A DNA stretch of 50,064 nt from Sphingomonas sp. Leaf10. Its GTDB lineage: Bacteria; Pseudomonadota; Alphaproteobacteria; Sphingomonadales; Sphingomonadaceae. Position 1 is the first letter of the stretch. Each line of letters begins with the position of its first letter. Shown piece after piece: positions 27,458 to 35,795 of this stretch. Below the pieces are notes generated by a model. The model made no database searches and was not told the DNA's origin. It saw only the letters and a list, made by a program, of their open reading frames with translations. The position numbers were made by a program, and so were the translations under genes. The stretch spans positions 175,918 through 225,981 of the forward strand of contig NZ_LMKE01000006.1 of assembly GCF_001421245.1 (NCBI RefSeq). The letters are read 5' to 3'.

Positions 27458-29503
27458 ATGTCGACCGGCATCCTGCCGCGCCTTTCCGCGCTTCCCGCCG
27501 CCAATCGCGATCTGGCGCTCGTCGCCGCGACGATCGGCATCCTCGTCATCCTGTTCGCGCCGATCCCGCCGGCGCTGCTCGACCTCGCGATCATCGCCAA
27601 TTTCGGCCTCGCGCTGACGATCATGCTGCTGACCTTCTATGTCGGCAAACCGGTCGAATTCTCGACCTTTCCCTCGCTGTTGCTGGTTGCGACGCTCTAC
27701 CGCCTGTCGCTCAATGTCGCCGCGACCCGCCTGATCCTGACCGGTGGCGATGCCGGAGCGGTGATCGGATCGATCGGCGCGTTCGCGGTCAGGGGCAATT
27801 TCGTCGTCGGGCTGGTCGTGTTCGCGATCCTCGTCGTCGTGCAATATGTCGTCATCACCAGCGGCGCACAGCGCGTGTCCGAAGTTGCCGCACGCTTTAC
27901 ACTCGACTCAATGCCCGGCCAACAAATGAGTATCGACGCCGACCTGAACATGGGCCTGATCGACCGCGACGAAGCGGTGGCGCGGCGCAAGGGACTGGAA
28001 AAGGAAGCGTCCTTCTACGGCGCGATGGACGGTGCGTCGAAGTTCGTGAAGGGCGACGCGATCGCCGGGATCATCATCCTGTTGATCAACATCATCGCCG
28101 GCTGGATCGTCGGCGTGACCCAGATGGGCATGGAATGGAGCGAGGCGCTCGGCCATTTCACCCTGCTGACCATCGGCGACGGCATCGCGACCCAGTTGCC
28201 CGCACTCATCATCGCGATCGCGACCGGCATCATCGTCACCCGCTCCGCCTCCGACCGCGAATTGTCGACCGAGGTGTTCCGACAACTCGGGTCGGTGCCG
28301 CGCATCCCGCTGATCGTCACGGCGGTCCTGAGCGCGTTGTTGCTGCTGCCGGGAATGCCGAAATGGCCGATCGTCGTGATCGGCACCATCGCCTTCGTCG
28401 CATGGCGACGCATCCGCAAGTCGGCCGCCGACGCCGCGGCCGAACCGGTCGATGAAGAGGTCGCCGCCGAATCGACCGCCTCGCCGCCGCTGGAAATCCG
28501 GCTGGGCGAGGCGCTGTCGAGCGCATGGGCAGGCGAAGGCGCGCTGGTGATGGACCGGATCGCCGGGCTGCGGCGGGTGCATGAAGAACAGTTCGGCCTG
28601 CCCTTCCCCGCCGTCCGGCTGGAGGATGGTGCGGGGCTGGGCAGTCATGGCTATGAAATCCGCCTGTTCGGCGCACGCTATGGCGCGGGCGACATTCATC
28701 CCGATCAGGTGCTGGCGGTGGCGGGCCAGGGCCAGAAGCCGGCGATCGACGGCATCGCCATCACCGACCCAGCCTTCGGCCTGCCGGCATGGTGGATCGC
28801 GCCGGAACAGGCCGATGCGGCCAGGGCGGCGGGATGCACGATCATCGACCCGCTGACCGTGCTCGCCACCCATTTCGGCGAGATCGTGCGTGGCGAGGTC
28901 GGCACGCTGCTGACCCGCGCCACCGTCGTCGGGCTGCTCGACGGCGTGCGCAAGCGGCAACCGGGGCTGGTCGAAGAACTGGTGCCGCAGACGCTGTCGG
29001 TGTCCGACGTGCAGCGGGTGTTGCAGGCACTGTTGGCCGAGGGCGTGTCGATCGCCAATCTAGACCTGATCGTCGAGCATCTGACCGACCTCGCCCGCAC
29101 GCAAAAGGATCCGATCGAACTGACCGAGTTGATCCGCCAGCGGATGAGCTATGCGATCTGCCACCAGTTGCGCGGGCGTCATGCCGATCTCGCGGTATTG
29201 AGCCTCGACCCCCGCCTCGAAAACCAGCTTGCCGCCAGCATCGGCGCGGCGAGCGGCGGCGGATCGATGGCGGTCGAACCGCGCCTCGCCGAGCAACTGA
29301 TCCGCCGGCTGATGCCGCTGAGCGAAGCGATGTTCCGGCAGGGCCGCGCGCCGGTGCTGTTGTGCGGGGCGGAACTGCGTCGCCACCTGAAGACGTTGAC
29401 GCGGCGGAGCCTGCCGACGCTGTCGGTCCTGTCGGTCGCCGAAATTCCGATGCGGATCACGCTCAAATCCTTCGATATCGTCCGGTTGGACCAGGGGACA
29501 TGA
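27458..29503 (+). CDS. flhA: Flagellar export protein FlhA
   Basis: A 681-residue export-gate subunit, the nonameric receptor for export substrates and chaperones. Eight hydrophobic segments fill residues ~20-315, with the conserved FHIPEP-type loop region (SMPGQQMSIDADLNMGLID) between them. A cytoplasmic domain from ~330 to the C-terminus ends in LKSFDIVRLDQGT. The length is typical for FlhA. It starts 6 nt after flhB, and its stop overlaps the start of the TPR gene (ATGA). Confidence 0.97.
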   Translation: MSTGILPRLSALPAANRDLALVAATIGILVILFAPIPPALLDLAIIANFGLALTIMLLTFYVGKPVEFSTFPSLLLVATLYRLSLNVAATRLILTGGDAGAVIGSIGAFAVRGNFVVGLVVFAILVVVQYVVITSGAQRVSEVAARFTLDSMPGQQMSIDADLNMGLIDRDEAVARRKGLEKEASFYGAMDGASKFVKGDAIAGIIILLINIIAGWIVGVTQMGMEWSEALGHFTLLTIGDGIATQLPALIIAIATGIIVTRSASDRELSTEVFRQLGSVPRIPLIVTAVLSALLLLPGMPKWPIVVIGTIAFVAWRRIRKSAADAAAEPVDEEVAAESTASPPLEIRLGEALSSAWAGEGALVMDRIAGLRRVHEEQFGLPFPAVRLEDGAGLGSHGYEIRLFGARYGAGDIHPDQVLAVAGQGQKPAIDGIAITDPAFGLPAWWIAPEQADAARAAGCTIIDPLTVLATHFGEIVRGEVGTLLTRATVVGLLDGVRKRQPGLVEELVPQTLSVSDVQRVLQALLAEGVSIANLDLIVEHLTDLARTQKDPIELTELIRQRMSYAICHQLRGRHADLAVLSLDPRLENQLAASIGAASGGGSMAVEPRLAEQLIRRLMPLSEAMFRQGRAPVLLCGAELRRHLKTLTRRSLPTLSVLSVAEIPMRITLKSFDIVRLDQGT

Positions 29504-30603
29504 TGACCGAATATGACCAGCTCGCCGGCTTCCTCGCCGTCGATCCCGCCAATGTCGCGCTGCTGACCGACACCGCCCATGCCGCCATCGGCGCCGGACG
29601 TCCGGCGGAAGCACGCGCGTTGATCGAGCGGCTGCGCGCGATCGAGGGACCATCGCCGGCGATCGACCACCTGATCGGACTGGCGGCGATGGCGGCAAGG
29701 GATTGGGCGGAGGCTGCCGCCGCGTTCCATGCGCTGACCGAGGCCGGCGTCGGTGCGCCCGGCGTCCGCTACAATCTCGCCCGGTCGCTCATGATGCAGG
29801 GCGAAACGGACGAAGCACTGGCGTTGCTCGACGACGATCTCGCCGCGCAACTGCCGCAGGCGGCCCAATTGCTGATCGGCCTGCTCCATGATCGCGGCGA
29901 AATGGATCGTGCCGAGGCGGTCGCGTGCGCGGCCTTCGACCGCTTTCCCGACCACGAAGGCGTCAATGCCGCCATCTCGACGCTGGCGATCGATCTCGAA
30001 GACCTAGACCTCGCCCATGCCGCCGCCGAACGCGCGGGCGATCATCCCGAAGGGCTGGTGACGCAGGCGACACTGGCGATGGAGGCCGCCGATCCGGCGG
30101 CGGCGGCGCTGTTCGACCGGGTGCTGGCGGTGCAGCCGGACAATCCGCGCGCGCGGATCGGCCGCGGGCTGCTGGCGCTGTCGGGGCAGGATGCCGCCGC
30201 CGCGACCGCCGATCTCGATCGCGGGGCGGAAGGTTTCGGATCGCATCTCGGCTCATGGATCGCCGCCGGCTGGGCGCATCTGCTCGCCGGTGACGCGGCG
30301 ACGGCACGGCTGCGCTTCGATCGGGCGCTGGCGATCGACGACAATTTCGCCGAAGCGCATGGATCGCTGGCGGTGCTCGACCTGCTCGCCGGCGAACCCG
30401 ACAGCGCCCGGCGGCGCACAGCGGTCGCGCTACGCCTCGGCCGCGAGAGTTTCGCCGGCGGGCTGGCGGCAGCGATGCTGGCGGCAGGCGACGGCGATAC
30501 GGCGAAGGCGGAGCGGATCGTGACGCTGGCGCTATCCACCCCGCTCGACGACCAAGGCTCCACTATCGCGCAGGCACTCGCACGGATGGCGACGCGCGGG
30601 TAG
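29500..30603 (+). CDS. TPR-repeat protein in the flagellar export operon
   Basis: A 367-residue soluble protein made of tetratricopeptide-like helical pairs across its length, for example ADTAHAAIGAGRPAEARALIERL, GVRYNLARSLMMQGETDEALALLDDD and AEAHGSLAVLDLLAGEPDSARRRTAVA. No signal peptide is seen. It overlaps the flhA stop by 4 nt and closes the fliQ-fliR-flhB-flhA unit. A tandem ATG makes 29503 an alternative start. TPR proteins often act as chaperones for type III or flagellar substrates, so a chaperone or assembly role is inferred, not shown. I know no named flagellar gene with this profile. Confidence 0.82.
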   Translation: MMTEYDQLAGFLAVDPANVALLTDTAHAAIGAGRPAEARALIERLRAIEGPSPAIDHLIGLAAMAARDWAEAAAAFHALTEAGVGAPGVRYNLARSLMMQGETDEALALLDDDLAAQLPQAAQLLIGLLHDRGEMDRAEAVACAAFDRFPDHEGVNAAISTLAIDLEDLDLAHAAAERAGDHPEGLVTQATLAMEAADPAAAALFDRVLAVQPDNPRARIGRGLLALSGQDAAAATADLDRGAEGFGSHLGSWIAAGWAHLLAGDAATARLRFDRALAIDDNFAEAHGSLAVLDLLAGEPDSARRRTAVALRLGRESFAGGLAAAMLAAGDGDTAKAERIVTLALSTPLDDQGSTIAQALARMATRG

Positions 30604-30610
30604 CTCGATC

Positions 30611-30646
30611 GGCGCGGCCATCGAACGCGTCTCGATGGTCCGCGCC
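30611..30646. terminator. Hairpin between the two converging flagellar units
   Basis: GGCGCGG (30611-30617) pairs with CCGCGCC (30640-30646), and inside that CATCGA (30619-30624) pairs with TCGATG (30632-30637). It lies between the TPR gene stop at 30603 (plus) and the small ORF stop at 30663 (minus), the expected place for a bidirectional terminator. There is no T-run. Confidence 0.6.
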
Positions 30647-30662
30647 CGAACCCTACGACCGG

Positions 30663-30941
30663 CTAACGTCCCCGCATCGCCGTCGCGGCCCGGTCGATCA
30701 ACTCATGCCCACCCGGCATGTCACCCACGATCCGCAGCACTTCGTCCAGCACCGCCGCGAACGCCGGGTCGTTGGCGACCGCTTCACCCAGTTCCTCGGT
30801 CAACAGGCCGTGCACCACCGCGCGGCGGCGTTCGTCGTCACCCAGCGCATCGAACCCGGCCATCGCCCGCAGCCGCTCGACCGGCCGCGGATCGCCCTTG
30901 CGCGCCGTTCGTCCCGCTTTGTCCGTCCGTTCGCTCGACAT
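30663..30941 (-). CDS. Small hypothetical protein at the end of the flagellar operon
   Basis: A 92-residue helical, charged protein (VERLRAMAGFDALGDDERRRAVVHG and ANDPAFAAVLDEVLRIVGDM mark its helices). I do not recognise it. It is the last gene of the long minus-strand flagellar unit, just after a TPR gene. I give the ATG at 30941, but no Shine-Dalgarno precedes it. A TTG at 30998 overlapping the upstream stop (TTGA) would add 19 residues and make coupling tighter. Flagellar chaperones and anti-sigma factors are often this small, but no motif supports either. Confidence 0.6.
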   Translation of the reverse strand: MSSERTDKAGRTARKGDPRPVERLRAMAGFDALGDDERRRAVVHGLLTEELGEAVANDPAFAAVLDEVLRIVGDMPGGHELIDRAATAMRGR

Positions 30942-30994
30942 TCGCGCCAGTTTCGCACGCAACAGCAGCAGGACATGGTCGGTACCGGCAACCT

Positions 30995-31537
30995 TCAATG
31001 CAGGCTGCCCCGCCCGAGCTGCCCGAGCAGGAACGAGGTCGGCGACGCTTCCTCGGTCTCGGACGCCGGGTCGAGCAACGGACGACACTGGTCGATGATA
31101 AGCTGCATGTCATGGTTCAGCGGCGGCGTCTCCGCATTCGCGGCGATGCCGCTTTCCAGCGCCGCGATCGTCTCGCCGAACCGGTCGTGGATCAGATGGG
31201 TCAGCCCGGTCACGAACTGCCGCAGATAATGGTCGTCGGGCAGCGCCGACAGCGGCGCCCATGTCGCCTGCGCGCGCACCGGCTCGCCCGAGGTCAGCTC
31301 GAAAAACCCCAGCTGGAACCGCGCCAGCGCGAAGTCGGGTGCCAGTTCGACCGCGCGCGACAGCGACGCATGCGCCTCGATCGGGCGACCGCTGCCGGCG
31401 AGCAGCGACCCACGGAAGAAGTGCAACCGTGCGTCGCCGGGATACGCCGCGATCAATTGCTCGGCGAGCGGCAGCGCGTCGTTCGGCGAAGCCTCCGCCA
31501 CGGCCAGCAACTCGCGGATGTCGTCGTCGTCGCACAT
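30995..31537 (-). CDS. Small TPR-repeat protein downstream of fliA
   Basis: A 180-residue soluble protein starting MCDDDDIRELLAVAEASPND. At least three TPR-like helical pairs are visible (LPLAEQLIAAYPGDARLHFF, EAHASLSRAVELAPDFALAR, and a third ending ALESGIAANAET). A Shine-Dalgarno (GGAGATAGGA) precedes the ATG. It begins 4 nt after the fliA stop, so it belongs to the same transcript. With the TPR protein at the end of the fliQ-flhA unit, it makes two TPR proteins flanking the convergence point. A chaperone role is possible but not shown. Confidence 0.78.
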   Translation of the reverse strand: MCDDDDIRELLAVAEASPNDALPLAEQLIAAYPGDARLHFFRGSLLAGSGRPIEAHASLSRAVELAPDFALARFQLGFFELTSGEPVRAQATWAPLSALPDDHYLRQFVTGLTHLIHDRFGETIAALESGIAANAETPPLNHDMQLIIDQCRPLLDPASETEEASPTSFLLGQLGRGSLH

Positions 31538-31541
31538 GTTC

Positions 31542-32273
31542 CTATCTCCGATATCCGTGCAGCCGTTGCCGCAACCGGCCGAGCGCTGTGGCATGCAGTT
31601 GCGACACCCGCCCTTTCGACAGGTTGAGCAGGTCCGCGATCTGGGCGAAACTGACGCCCGCTTCATAATGCTGGCGGATAATCACCGCCTCGCGCTCGGG
31701 CAATGCGGCGATACCGCCGGCCAGTATCGCGTGGAGTTCGCGCCATTCGAGGCTCTGATACGCATTGGGACGCGGATCGATGCCGTCCGCGCCGACGACC
31801 AGCGCGCTCCCTTCCAGCATCAGCCCGATGGCAAGGCCCGACACCAGTGCCGCCAACGCCGCAACCGGATCGTCCTCCTCGTCGCGGCGCAGCGATCGCG
31901 CGCGATCGGTCTCGGCCCGGCGACGCTGCGACCAGGTCGCGTCGCTTTCGCTCATCCGGGCCGATCCGTCGGCGATGCTGCCGACGATCCGCCGCCTTGC
32001 ATAGGCGCCGAACGGAATGCCGCGCAGCGGGTCGTAGCGGTCGATCGCCTGCAGCAGCCCCTCGTAGGCGAAATGCTCCATATCGCCGAGGTCCGCGCCA
32101 TGTTTGGGCCGCCGGCCATGCTGGCGCCGGGCGATGGCGCGGGCGAGCAGGCGATAGCGGGTGAAGATCTGCTCCCGACAGCCTTTCTCATTCTCGAAGC
32201 GCAACCGCCGCCACAGCGACGCCTCGACGCGCGGCGGCACCAGCACCAGGTCGAACCCCACGCGCCGCATCAT
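31542..32273 (-). CDS. fliA: Flagellar sigma factor FliA (sigma-28 family)
   Basis: A 243-residue sigma-70-family factor of the flagellar/whiG class, which directs RNA polymerase to late flagellar promoters. Region 2 is at residues ~35-115 (LLQAIDRYDPLRGIPFGAYA, RRRIVGSIAD are class-typical). Region 4 is at ~185-240 with the helix-turn-helix VSFAQIADLLNLSKGRVSQL. Region 3 is loose, with a short stretch (RRDEEDDPVAALAALVSG) that aligns poorly to classical FliA. The start overlaps the fliP stop (ATGA). No anti-sigma gene flgM is obvious in the window. Confidence 0.9.
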   Translation of the reverse strand: MMRRVGFDLVLVPPRVEASLWRRLRFENEKGCREQIFTRYRLLARAIARRQHGRRPKHGADLGDMEHFAYEGLLQAIDRYDPLRGIPFGAYARRRIVGSIADGSARMSESDATWSQRRRAETDRARSLRRDEEDDPVAALAALVSGLAIGLMLEGSALVVGADGIDPRPNAYQSLEWRELHAILAGGIAALPEREAVIIRQHYEAGVSFAQIADLLNLSKGRVSQLHATALGRLRQRLHGYRR

Positions 32274-32923
32274 CGGAAACTGCCAAGCACCCCTTGCAGC
32301 ACCAGCCCCCAGCCATCGATCAGCACGAACATCAATATCTTGATCGGCAAGGAGATCGTCGCGGGCGGCACCATCATCATGCCCAGCGCCAGCAGGATGC
32401 TGGCGACCACCAGGTCGATCAGCAGGAACGGCAGCAGAATGACGAAGCCGATCGTGAACGACACGCGCAGTTCGTTGAGGATGAAGGCGGGGGCGAGCTT
32501 CAGCGTCTCGACGTCCTCGGCCCGGCGGGGCAGCGGCGTGCGGCTGATCGCATAGATCGATTCGAGATCGGCATCGCGCGTCTGCGCCAGCATGAACCGC
32601 CTGAGCGGCGCGGCCCCGGCGGTCATCGCCGCCTCCACCCCGATCCGTCCGGCGAGCAGGGGTTGCAGCGCATCGGCGTTGATCCGGGTCATGGTCGGCG
32701 CCATCGTGAACGCGGTCAGGAACATCGACAGCGCGACCAGCACCGGCGTCGGCGGCGTCTCCGGCATGCCGAACGCGTGGCGCACCATCGACAGCACGAT
32801 GACGGTCCGCACGAAACTGGTCATGCTGATGACCACCGCCGGAATGACCGCCAGCAGCGTCAGGATCAGCGCGGTGCGCACCACATCGTTGCCGATCGCG
32901 CCGCCGGCCAGCATCTCGTTCAT
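32270..32923 (-). CDS. fliP: Flagellar export gate protein FliP
   Basis: A 217-residue inner-membrane protein, pentameric core of the FliPQR export pore. The family signatures ISMTSFVRTVIVLSMVRHAF (near residue 33) and FLTAFTMAP with the following VELKLAPAFILNELR-like segment (LKLAPAFILNELRVSF) are intact. It lacks the cleavable signal peptide present in many FliP proteins, so it is somewhat shorter than the enterobacterial form. It overlaps fliO upstream and fliA downstream by 4 nt each. Confidence 0.96.
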   Translation of the reverse strand: MNEMLAGGAIGNDVVRTALILTLLAVIPAVVISMTSFVRTVIVLSMVRHAFGMPETPPTPVLVALSMFLTAFTMAPTMTRINADALQPLLAGRIGVEAAMTAGAAPLRRFMLAQTRDADLESIYAISRTPLPRRAEDVETLKLAPAFILNELRVSFTIGFVILLPFLLIDLVVASILLALGMMMVPPATISLPIKILMFVLIDGWGLVLQGVLGSFR

Positions 32924-33231
32924 GCCGCCGGCCCCTCGCGCAACACCTGCTGCCCGGTGGCGGACGACAGGATCACATATTCCTGCCCGTCGCAGCGCAG
33001 CAGGCAGAGGTCAGCATGCGGGCTGATCCGCCGGCTCTCGATCACCGCGATCCGCCGCTCCGCCCGGTTCGGCAGCGTCAACCGCCCGCCGCCTCGTTTG
33101 ATAAGCACCGCCGCCAGCCCGGCCAGCATCAGGCAGACCAGCAGCGCGACGACGATCCGCGTCAACGACACGTCGAGCGCCGCCCCGCCGCCCAACCGCG
33201 CCGGTGCAGCGGCGAGGATCATTCCGGCCAC
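32920..33231 (-). CDS. fliO: FliO-like flagellar assembly protein
   Basis: A 103-residue protein with one transmembrane helix (about residues 24-43, RIVVALLVCLMLAGLAAVLI) and a small beta-rich cytoplasmic part with the FliO-like RIAVIESRRISPHADLCLLR. FliO helps FliP assemble. Identification rests on that segment plus its place between fliN and fliP, since FliO is poorly conserved. It overlaps the end of fliN by 13 nt, and its stop overlaps the fliP start. Confidence 0.82.
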   Translation of the reverse strand: MAGMILAAAPARLGGGAALDVSLTRIVVALLVCLMLAGLAAVLIKRGGGRLTLPNRAERRIAVIESRRISPHADLCLLRCDGQEYVILSSATGQQVLREGPAA

Positions 33232-33488
33232 GCCGCGATCTCCGTCAGGCGCACGCCGAACTTGTCGTCGACCGCGACAAGTTCGCCGCGCGCAACGACC
33301 ACTTCACCCAGCCGCAATTCGACCGGGCGGTTCAGCGCCGCCTCCAGCGACACGACCGCGCCGGGTTTGAGCGCGGTCAGCGCGCCGACGGTCATTTTCG
33401 CCTGCCCCAACAGAGCGTCGAGTTCGACCGCGACGCTGTCGATCAACGTCGCACTGACGCGCGAAGGCTTGGATTCAGACATGGACAT
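33219..33488 (-). CDS. fliN: Flagellar motor switch protein FliN
   Basis: An 89-residue protein consisting almost entirely of one SpoA/FliN domain (VAVELDALLGQAKMTVGALTAL, LNRPVELRLGEVVVARGELV, ending GVRLTEI). FliN forms the base of the C-ring and docks the FliH/FliI ATPase complex. It starts at ATG 33488, with an in-frame GTG at 33494 overlapping the previous stop and another ATG at 33482 as alternatives. It lies between the FliM-like gene and fliO. Confidence 0.92.
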   Translation of the reverse strand: MSMSESKPSRVSATLIDSVAVELDALLGQAKMTVGALTALKPGAVVSLEAALNRPVELRLGEVVVARGELVAVDDKFGVRLTEIAAWPE

Positions 33489-33490
33489 AC

Positions 33491-34198
33491 TCACGCAGCA
33501 ACATCGACGATTTGCAGCGACGGGACCGGTTCGGCCGGCACGACCCGCACCCGCCCACGTGGAAGGGGCCGCCCGTCGAGCGCGATCGGCACCGGATCAT
33601 TCAGCGCCCGGTCGAGCACGACGACGTCGCCAACCTCCAGCGCACGCAGGTCGGCCAGCCGCATTGACGCCTGCCCGACCGCGGCACCCACCGCGACCGG
33701 AACCGCCGCCAACGCCGCTGCCCCCGACCCCAGTCGCGGCAACCCGACCGGCGGCAACAGCCGCCGCACCAGCACGGCGAACAGGGCTTCGGACAATCCG
33801 AATGCCAGCCCGTCGCCGAGCGTCGCGACCCAATCGGACCCGGCCACCGGCACGAAGCCGTCATCGCCACCCGCCACCGCGATCAACCGCGTCCGCAGGT
33901 CGATCAGGCACGGCTCGGCAACCGCTTCCAGCACTGCCCGGTCGACACCGTCCCGCGCCGCCGCCGACACCCCGACGATCCGGGCGCCGATGCGCAGCGC
34001 GGCATCGGGCGCGGTCCCGATCGCCAGCCCGGCGGCGTTGCACCGCCAGCCCGATCCGCCGCCGCGCCGCAGTCGAGGCGCCGGCCCCGCCCCGCCGACG
34101 AACCACTGCGCTTCCCACGCCGCCACCGCCCCGGCGAACAGCGCATCAAGCGCGGCGGGCGGCTGCGTATCCGCCGGCAGCCATGCCACCGCGCTCAT
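33491..34198 (-). CDS. fliM: Short FliM/SctQ-like switch protein
   Basis: A 235-residue protein with a SpoA domain at its C-terminus (about residues 165-225: VPVAVGAAVGQASMRLADL, LNDPVPIALDGRPLPRGRVR). The first ~150 residues are weakly related to the FliM/SctQ middle region (GDGLAFGLSEALFAVLVRRL). It is about 100 residues shorter than usual FliM and lacks both the N-terminal EIDALL-type CheY-binding peptide and an obvious GGxG motif of the FliM middle domain. Position between flgE and fliN supports the FliM role. It could instead resemble the SctQ form of injectisomes. The ATG overlaps the flgE stop. Confidence 0.78.
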   Translation of the reverse strand: MSAVAWLPADTQPPAALDALFAGAVAAWEAQWFVGGAGPAPRLRRGGGSGWRCNAAGLAIGTAPDAALRIGARIVGVSAAARDGVDRAVLEAVAEPCLIDLRTRLIAVAGGDDGFVPVAGSDWVATLGDGLAFGLSEALFAVLVRRLLPPVGLPRLGSGAAALAAVPVAVGAAVGQASMRLADLRALEVGDVVVLDRALNDPVPIALDGRPLPRGRVRVVPAEPVPSLQIVDVAA

Positions 34199-35361
34199 CC
34201 CTGCCCCCGGATGCCGAACAGCTGCTGGATCATGTCGTTCGACACGCTGACGATCTGCGACGAAGCCTGGAATCCGCGCTGGATCAGGATCAGGTCGCCG
34301 AATTGCTGCGACAGGTCGACGTTCGACGCCTCCAGCCGCTTCGACCGCACCTGCCCGACACGCGGATCGTCGCTGGCGAGCAGCATCGACTGGCCGGCCT
34401 CGCGCTCGACGAACAGCCCGTCGCGTTGCTCCAGCCGCGTCGGATCGCGGAAATCGGCCAGCGCGATCGCGCCGCCATCGTGCCGTTGCCCATTCGAATA
34501 GGTCAGTTGCAGCTTGCCCGCGCTGTCGGGAGCGATGCCGGTGATCGTCCCCGCCGCATAGCCATCGACCTTCGCCGCGCGCAGCGTCGACACCTCGCCC
34601 CCCGAAAACGACGTGACGCCATTCGAGAAATTGAACTGCACCGTCAGGCCCGATGCCGTATCGGTAAAGTCGAGCTTCGCAGTCGCCGGATCGACGATGC
34701 CGGCGTTGAACTTCAGCAGCTGCGTACCGACCGTCGCGCCCTTGTCGTCGGTGACGGTCACCGTCCACCCGTCGGTTCCCTTGGCGAACCCCGCCTTCCA
34801 CACATGCGCCGCACCGCTCGCGTCGAACACGCGAAGGTCGCTGACGGTATAGCTGGTCGCGGTCGACGACAGATTGTCGGCAAAGGTCACCGCCGTCGTC
34901 GCCCTGGGCGCGCTGGTCCGGCGCGCATCGACCGACAGGCTGACCGCGCGACCGTTCGCATCCAGCGTCGCCAAGCGGTAATTCGTCCCGCTCAGCACGA
35001 TGAACCCGGCCGGATCGACCTCGAAACTGCCGGTCCGCGCGTACAGCGTCCGATCGCCGTCGAGCAGCACGAGGAAGCCGTTGCCATCGACCGACAAATC
35101 GAGATCGCGGTCGGTGCTGCGCAACTCGCCTTGTTTGAAATTCAGCGTGCCGTCATCGACCTCGACGCCATAGCCGTCACTACCGCCCTGCCCGGTCAGC
35201 GACATGCCGCCGCGATCGGGCGTCGCGTACAGATTGTGGAAACTGACCGTCGATCCCTTGAACCCGGTCGTGTTCAGGTTCGACACGTTGTTGCTGACCT
35301 GCTGCAACCCTTTCGAATAGGCGTTGAGGCCGCTCAGGCCGATATAGATCGCGCCGAACAT
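34195..35361 (-). CDS. flgE: Flagellar hook protein FlgE
   Basis: A 388-residue secreted axial protein that polymerises into the hook. The N-terminal D0 motif (IGLSGLNAYSKGLQQVSNNV, then NTTGFKGS) and the C-terminal LEASNVDLSQQFGDLILIQR...SNDMIQQLF are clear. The middle carries the FlgE-type D1/D2 region with DRDLDLSVDGNGFLVL. It overlaps the flgD stop by TGATG. A TTG at 35364 is an alternative start, but ATG 35361 fits the overlap. Confidence 0.94.
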   Translation of the reverse strand: MFGAIYIGLSGLNAYSKGLQQVSNNVSNLNTTGFKGSTVSFHNLYATPDRGGMSLTGQGGSDGYGVEVDDGTLNFKQGELRSTDRDLDLSVDGNGFLVLLDGDRTLYARTGSFEVDPAGFIVLSGTNYRLATLDANGRAVSLSVDARRTSAPRATTAVTFADNLSSTATSYTVSDLRVFDASGAAHVWKAGFAKGTDGWTVTVTDDKGATVGTQLLKFNAGIVDPATAKLDFTDTASGLTVQFNFSNGVTSFSGGEVSTLRAAKVDGYAAGTITGIAPDSAGKLQLTYSNGQRHDGGAIALADFRDPTRLEQRDGLFVEREAGQSMLLASDDPRVGQVRSKRLEASNVDLSQQFGDLILIQRGFQASSQIVSVSNDMIQQLFGIRGQG

Positions 35362-35795
35362 CAATTCTTCTCCCGGATCTGGACGATATTGCCGATGGCA
35401 AGGCCGGCGATGGTGCGTTTGTCGTCGGTTTCGATGGTGATGCTGGGCGTGCCGCTCGACAGGGCGATGGCGGTGACCATGCCCGACAGCGTCGCCGATC
35501 CGGCGGCGATATCGACCCGCTTGCCGAGCAGCCCGGTCGCCTGATTGGTCGCCTGCATCGCGGTCAAGGCCTGCAACCGCTCATTCGCGGTCTGCCCCTG
35601 CTGGACCTGCGAGAATTGCGCGAGCTGCGAGACGAACTGGAAATTGTCCATCGGCTTCAACGGGTCCTGATAGGTCAGCTGCGTCAGGATGATCTTGAGC
35701 AGCGCATCGAAGCCGAGGCCGAAGGCATTGGTCGCACTCTGGGCGGGACTGGCCTCGCTGCCTGACGTGACGGACGAAACGGGGGCGGTCTGCAT
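35361..35795 (-). CDS. flgD: Hook-cap protein FlgD, short form
   Basis: A 144-residue hook-assembly scaffold. The family's N-terminal motif is present: LGFDALLKIILTQLTYQDPL, PMDNFQFVSQLAQFSQVQQ, then a short beta segment (LLGKRVDIAAGSATLSGMV) and the ending AIGNIVQIREKN. It is shorter than the ~220-residue enterobacterial FlgD and appears to lack the Ig-like insertion of the C-terminal domain, as in some alphaproteobacteria. It overlaps both neighbours by one base. Confidence 0.92.
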   Translation of the reverse strand: MQTAPVSSVTSGSEASPAQSATNAFGLGFDALLKIILTQLTYQDPLKPMDNFQFVSQLAQFSQVQQGQTANERLQALTAMQATNQATGLLGKRVDIAAGSATLSGMVTAIALSSGTPSITIETDDKRTIAGLAIGNIVQIREKN

